Shown one piece after another: positions 60,983 through 64,000 of a stretch of DNA of 64,000 nucleotides. Numbering within the stretch: position 1 is the stretch's first letter; every line of letters begins with the position of its first letter. The notes under the pieces are model-generated. The model was not told the origin of the DNA and searched no databases. It saw only the letters and a program-made list of their open reading frames with translations. The position numbers and the translations under genes are program-made. Origin of the DNA: Nakazawaea peltata (taxonomy: Eukaryota > Ascomycota > Pichiomycetes > Alaninales > Pachysolenaceae); contig BCGQ01000001.1 of the NCBI GenBank assembly GCA_001599355.1, positions 1,243,135-1,307,134 on the forward strand, in the 5' to 3' direction.

Positions 60983-62056
60983 ATGTCATTTTCGTTCGGG
61001 TTCTCCAATGAGGACTTCAGTGACGATGAGTTTGAAGCTGGAAGTGTCGTCAACCAGACTCCAAATACCACCGCTCCTTCTAAGAGTCCATTGGAATCAT
61101 TCGAAGTTGCCGATGAAAATTTGCCAGCCGAATGTCCACTTAATGAGACTTTACTGTCACTTGTTGGCCATAGATTCACTTTCAACAAGGTTTCCATCGA
61201 TGGAATCGATATTTACAGAAGAGAGTTATTCGATATCAAGCATCAGTTGATGCTTGAAGAAGAGGAAGAGTCAACTAAAGCAGAGTTCAGTATATTGATT
61301 GGAGAAACCCAAGAAGATTTAAAAAACCAAGTATATGAAGGAGGATTAAAGAGTTGGGAATGCTCTTTTGATGCTGTAAAGTATTTGTCAAAGAATTTAC
61401 CTGCTTTGACTGTCCCTGAACAGTATTTTATTGAGTTGGGATGTGGAACTTCATTACCTTCCATCTACCTCTTCATTAAGAATTTACAAAACCAGAGTAA
61501 AAACCATTTCATTTTAACCGATTTCAATAGAAGTGTACTTCGGTTGGTTACTGTGCCGAATTTGTTGATCAACTGGAGTAAACATATCTTATCTATGGAA
61601 GAATCATCTTCCTTACAGAAGAGTGTTAATCCTGACACTCCTATAGTAGAGGATGAGTTAGAAATCACCGAAGCTTTAGTGGAGCGGTTTAAGAAAGATT
61701 TGGCGCACAATTCCACCACGCTCAGATTAGTTAGCGGATCATGGTGTTCACAATTCTTACAAGTTTTAAAGTTGAATCCTACAATTCCAAGATTAGTCGT
61801 GTCCAGTGAAACCATTTATTCGCCTCAAATTCTTCCTGTGATTAGTGAGGTCATAATTAGCATTCTTAAGCATGGAGAAAACATCGATAACACAGGTGCT
61901 GTGGTAACTGCGAAGGATATTTATTTCGGTGTGGGTGGTACAGTAGGGGAGTTCTTGGATTATCTTTCGAGTAAGAAAGAACAAGGTACCGAATTGGTTT
62001 GGGAGGTTACTAAATTGGATAGTAATTTACAACGTTCCATAATTAGTATTAGATAG
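60983..62056 (+). CDS. HPM1: Protein-histidine methyltransferase Hpm1
   Basis: 357 residues, METTL18/Hpm1 family. An acidic N-terminus starts MSFSFGFSNEDFSDDEFEAG. The conserved VYEGGLKSWECSFDAVKYL precedes SAM motif I (FIELGCGTSLPSIYL). DFNRSVLRLVTVPNL, LVSGSWCSQFL and LVVSSETIYSPQIL follow, and it ends with a YFGVGGTVGEFLDYL strand-turn-helix. Hpm1 methylates a histidine of Rpl3 (uL3) and affects 60S assembly. Length is close to S. cerevisiae Hpm1 (377). The PAC/RRPE-like pair upstream supports co-regulation with ribosome-biogenesis genes. The next gene starts about 220 bp downstream on the same strand. Confidence 0.93.
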   Translation: MSFSFGFSNEDFSDDEFEAGSVVNQTPNTTAPSKSPLESFEVADENLPAECPLNETLLSLVGHRFTFNKVSIDGIDIYRRELFDIKHQLMLEEEEESTKAEFSILIGETQEDLKNQVYEGGLKSWECSFDAVKYLSKNLPALTVPEQYFIELGCGTSLPSIYLFIKNLQNQSKNHFILTDFNRSVLRLVTVPNLLINWSKHILSMEESSSLQKSVNPDTPIVEDELEITEALVERFKKDLAHNSTTLRLVSGSWCSQFLQVLKLNPTIPRLVVSSETIYSPQILPVISEVIISILKHGENIDNTGAVVTAKDIYFGVGGTVGEFLDYLSSKKEQGTELVWEVTKLDSNLQRSIISIR

Positions 62057-62105
62057 TAATAGATAGAGCTAGTTTGAAAATTTCGGTGTAATGATGTAGA
62101 AGTGT

Positions 62106-62227
62106 GATGAGCTACAAGCTACTCATCCGGATGAGTGTCAAAGGGTCCGGCCGAAATGCGCATCGCAGGCGGAACTTCAAAGGGGGTTCCTGCTAGTGAA
62201 AAAAAAAATTGGGCGGAGAAAATTTTT
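62106..62227. promoter_or_regulatory. PAC-core palindrome and RRPE-like element
   Basis: GATGAG at 62106-62111, the 14-bp perfect palindrome CTCATCCGGATGAG at 62122-62135 (two facing PAC cores), and GAAAATTTTT at 62218-62227. They lie 50-170 bp before the ATG at 62276, as expected for a ribosome-biogenesis promoter. Confidence 0.5.
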
Positions 62228-62275
62228 AATATAGTTGAAGATAACGACAAGATACACAAGATACCCCACAGCGAT

Positions 62276-62914
62276 ATGAGTGACGAAGATGATGATCATA
62301 TGATGTCAGGACCAGTTATGGAGTTTGATTTCATCGAAGTTGAACCGGAAATTCCCCTGGAAGACCCAGTTAATGACGAACAAGAATATGAGTTCCCCTT
62401 ATTTGGAGGAGGAATTAGTGTAGGAGATGATAATGAGGCAAATAATGATGAGAACCAACAGGAAGTGCGAAATGTGATCAAAGTTTCACTTAAAGAAGAT
62501 GAAGAAGAGGAATATGTGCCGGCAACTCGCCCGGAAGACTACTATTTTTACCATTCTACCACCGAGATGAGACTGCAAATAGAAGCCAGTCTGATCTCCG
62601 GAGAGATGGTGCTTAAACAGAGCAGAGAAAAAGATGCTGATGCGCATCCATGGAAAGTTACCCAATTAAGTGATAAGATCGCAGCATCTGCCGCTGAAGA
62701 AGCGGCAATGGTGAAGAAACGTAAGCAAAGACCGGGAAAGAAGAAACGCCAACTGATAATCCTGTCTAGAGAACGCAAAGAAGAGCGGCTGAAGACCCAG
62801 AAGAGATTGGAGAGGGCCCTGAAGAAGAAGTTGATGAAGAAATTGTACCATAAGAGAGGAGGGAAGAAGAATAAGAAGGGAGGAGCTGCCGTTCCAAAAT
62901 TCTCTACAGAATAA
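62276..62914 (+). CDS. Probable nucleolar ribosome-biogenesis-type protein
   Basis: 212 residues from the ATG at 62276 (MSDEDDDHMMSGPVMEFDF). An earlier in-frame ATG at 62156 would add 40 residues, but that stretch holds the RRPE-like motif and an A9 run and looks like leader. The protein has an acidic N-terminal half, a central block RPEDYYFYHSTTEMRLQIEASLISGEMVLKQSREKDADAHPWKVTQL, and a strongly basic C-terminus (KKRKQRPGKKKRQLIILSRERKEERLKTQKRLERALKKKLMKKLYHKRGGKKNKKG). The layout resembles the fungal DUF2011-type family from memory; I cannot name an orthologue. Basic tail and promoter motifs suggest the nucleolus. It is convergent with COG5, with 34 bp between stops. Confidence 0.82.
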   Translation: MSDEDDDHMMSGPVMEFDFIEVEPEIPLEDPVNDEQEYEFPLFGGGISVGDDNEANNDENQQEVRNVIKVSLKEDEEEEYVPATRPEDYYFYHSTTEMRLQIEASLISGEMVLKQSREKDADAHPWKVTQLSDKIAASAAEEAAMVKKRKQRPGKKKRQLIILSRERKEERLKTQKRLERALKKKLMKKLYHKRGGKKNKKGGAAVPKFSTE

Positions 62915-62948
62915 AGTCATTTACGTCAAATTTAAGCATAAAGTCAAT

Positions 62949-64000
62949 TCATTTAAGTATTCCGATACTATTTACCATCATTGTAATCTCTAAACCATCT
63001 TTCTTGATCATTCCTTGGTAATTATTATTGAGGAGTTCGGTAATAATGGAGTTATTCATCTCCGAGTAATGCAGTTTCAAGTTCTTCGACACAGGTCCAC
63101 CTTTCGTATAGATTTTTTTCAAGTTTGCCTCGAAGAATTTCAGTAAATCACGGTAAAATATGGAGATGAGATTATTTGAGTTGGGGAAAACGATCTCATT
63201 CTTGATTAACAGGTACTGGATGATCAAGATCAATTTCTGGTACTGTTGCAGCACTTGCAGCATCAGTTGAGAGAAAGTCCTTGGGTTAGTCAACGTCTTT
63301 GTAAGGGTATTGGTGGAGATTGAGATGTTGGAATTGACCAAATCAACAACCTTCTTGGATAATAATTGCACATCATAATGACTGTACAGGACCACCAAAT
63401 GATGGACCAGAACATCTGATGAAGTCGACCCACTCAATTTACGGAAAGCTTCGTTCAATAAATCCTGGGTTTTGAACTCTTTTGTTTGAATTATCGTATC
63501 ATATTCTTTAATTAATTTCAAACTTTTCAAGAAAATGGAATTGGTCTCTTTATAACTCTTCAATGATTGTAAATTCTTAGTCAATTTGGTCAAATGTTTG
63601 GTCGAACTATCCTCTAGACAAGTGGATAAAGACTCTTCTAAATTTTGTACCAAGTATAAAAAGAATTGAATACTTCTTAATAAGATGGATGTAGTGTAGA
63701 TTTTTTTGAGCAGACCATGTAATTCAAGTGATTCATTGTATGGTTTTAGTATATCCTCGTCCAATTTGTCGAATGATTGGTTCAAATCATTCAAAGATGG
63801 TTGTAAAACACCGATCAGATCTTGGATTTTATCCACTTTAGTTACCTCATTCAACAAGATCTCATAGTTATTACCCACCAACTTGCTAAGACGCTTATCG
63901 ATCTCCACCAAATCGAAACCCAATCTTTTGGAAGGCGTTGTTAAATCCAAATCGTTATTTGAAGCTGAGGAATTGGTCAGTAAAAGTAAGGTGTTGGCGA
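62949..64000 (-). CDS. COG5: Conserved oligomeric Golgi complex subunit 5 (partial at 5' end)
   Basis: The frame is open from the stop at 62949-62951 to the right edge (about 350 codons), so the N-terminus is outside the window. It has DLTTPSKRLGFDLVEIDKRLSKLVGNNYEILLNEV, a long helical stretch (LQPSLNDLNQSFDKLDEDILKPYNE, LLRSIQFFLYLVQNLEESL, LKSLKLIKEYDTIIQ), and a C-terminal region ending HYSEMNNSIITELLN...GLEITMMVNSIGILK. The all-helical pattern with LRSIQFFLYL fits Cog5, a lobe B subunit of the COG tethering complex that acts in retrograde intra-Golgi traffic. S. cerevisiae Cog5 has about 403 residues, so roughly 50 may be missing. A CTG at 63978-63980 should read Ala. Confidence 0.82.
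   Translation of the reverse strand, partial: ANTLLLLTNSSASNNDLDLTTPSKRLGFDLVEIDKRLSKLVGNNYEILLNEVTKVDKIQDLIGVLQPSLNDLNQSFDKLDEDILKPYNESLELHGLLKKIYTTSILLRSIQFFLYLVQNLEESLSTCLEDSSTKHLTKLTKNLQSLKSYKETNSIFLKSLKLIKEYDTIIQTKEFKTQDLLNEAFRKLSGSTSSDVLVHHLVVLYSHYDVQLLSKKVVDLVNSNISISTNTLTKTLTNPRTFSQLMLQVLQQYQKLILIIQYLLIKNEIVFPNSNNLISIFYRDLLKFFEANLKKIYTKGGPVSKNLKLHYSEMNNSIITELLNNNYQGMIKKDGLEITMMVNSIGILK

Noticed and set aside
1-64000. CTG read as serine (CUG-Ser clade such as Candida)
   Set aside because: The diagnostic columns (VAIK, IADFGFA, NKAD, LAHAMLSIPA, LLLAYK) are alanine, not serine, in the families. Only the GFPPExNY site of PP1 would suit Ser equally.
1-64000. Transposons, solo LTRs, viral fossils
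   Set aside because: I saw no reverse transcriptase, integrase, transposase or capsid-like frame and no flanked terminal repeats. Repeats present are short tandem arrays.

Overview
This is a budding-yeast (Saccharomycotina) nuclear chromosome segment, gene-dense and almost intron-free. It holds about 25 protein genes, nearly all with recognisable yeast orthologues. I see no transposon, LTR element, rRNA, tRNA or CRISPR array.

The most important observation is the genetic code. In gene after gene, CTG codons fall where the protein family has an invariant alanine: the A of the kinase VAIK and IADFGFA motifs, three alanines in the chorismate synthase LAHAMLSIPA block, the NKAD GTPase motif, and LLLAYK/PIAAI/CRAHQ in protein phosphatase 1. 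The window therefore belongs to a CUG-Ala yeast (the Pachysolen/Nakazawaea/Peterozyma group). Base composition is clearly higher in GC than I recall for Pachysolen tannophilus, so Nakazawaea or Peterozyma is the better guess. Standard-code translations of these genes are wrong at every CTG.

Layout, left to right: the 3' end of SEC9 (exocytic SNARE); RKM5 (ribosomal-protein methyltransferase); SAC3 (mRNA export, TREX-2); an uncharacterised acidic protein (-); an ELO-type fatty-acid elongase with a QxxHH histidine box; an MFS sugar-porter-like protein with long acidic tails; an EIS1-like eisosome coiled-coil protein; MSL5 (branchpoint binding, -); YIP4; GTS1 ArfGAP (-); ATG1 kinase; a KTR/KRE2 mannosyltransferase (-); SAK1-type Snf1-activating kinase (-); a kelch-like single-pass membrane protein (-); ARO2 with an intron (-); SRP102; VFA1 (-), which overlaps the SRP102 tail; GLC7 (PP1); RPS27 with a 3-nt first exon; EMP24; PRP8 (-); two small conserved-looking unknown proteins (-); S-formylglutathione hydrolase; a zinc-cluster regulator with unusual cysteine spacing (-); a gene-poor stretch of about 2.5 kb with a possible COX5 5'UTR intron; COX5; HPM1; a basic, probably nucleolar protein; and COG5 (-), open at the right edge.

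The genes do not form one pathway, as is usual in yeast. There are themes: secretion (SEC9, YIP4, GTS1, SRP102, EMP24, COG5, KTR), RNA processing and export (SAC3, MSL5, PRP8), and ribosome modification or biogenesis (RKM5, HPM1, RPS27 and the 62.3-kb gene). PAC/RRPE-like promoter motifs lie before HPM1 and the 62.3-kb gene. Introns use a perfect TACTAAC branchpoint, and the segment itself encodes two proteins that act there, Msl5 and Prp8. Several intergenic regions carry short tandem repeats. Mcm1 P-box-like palindromes lie before EIS1 and KTR.
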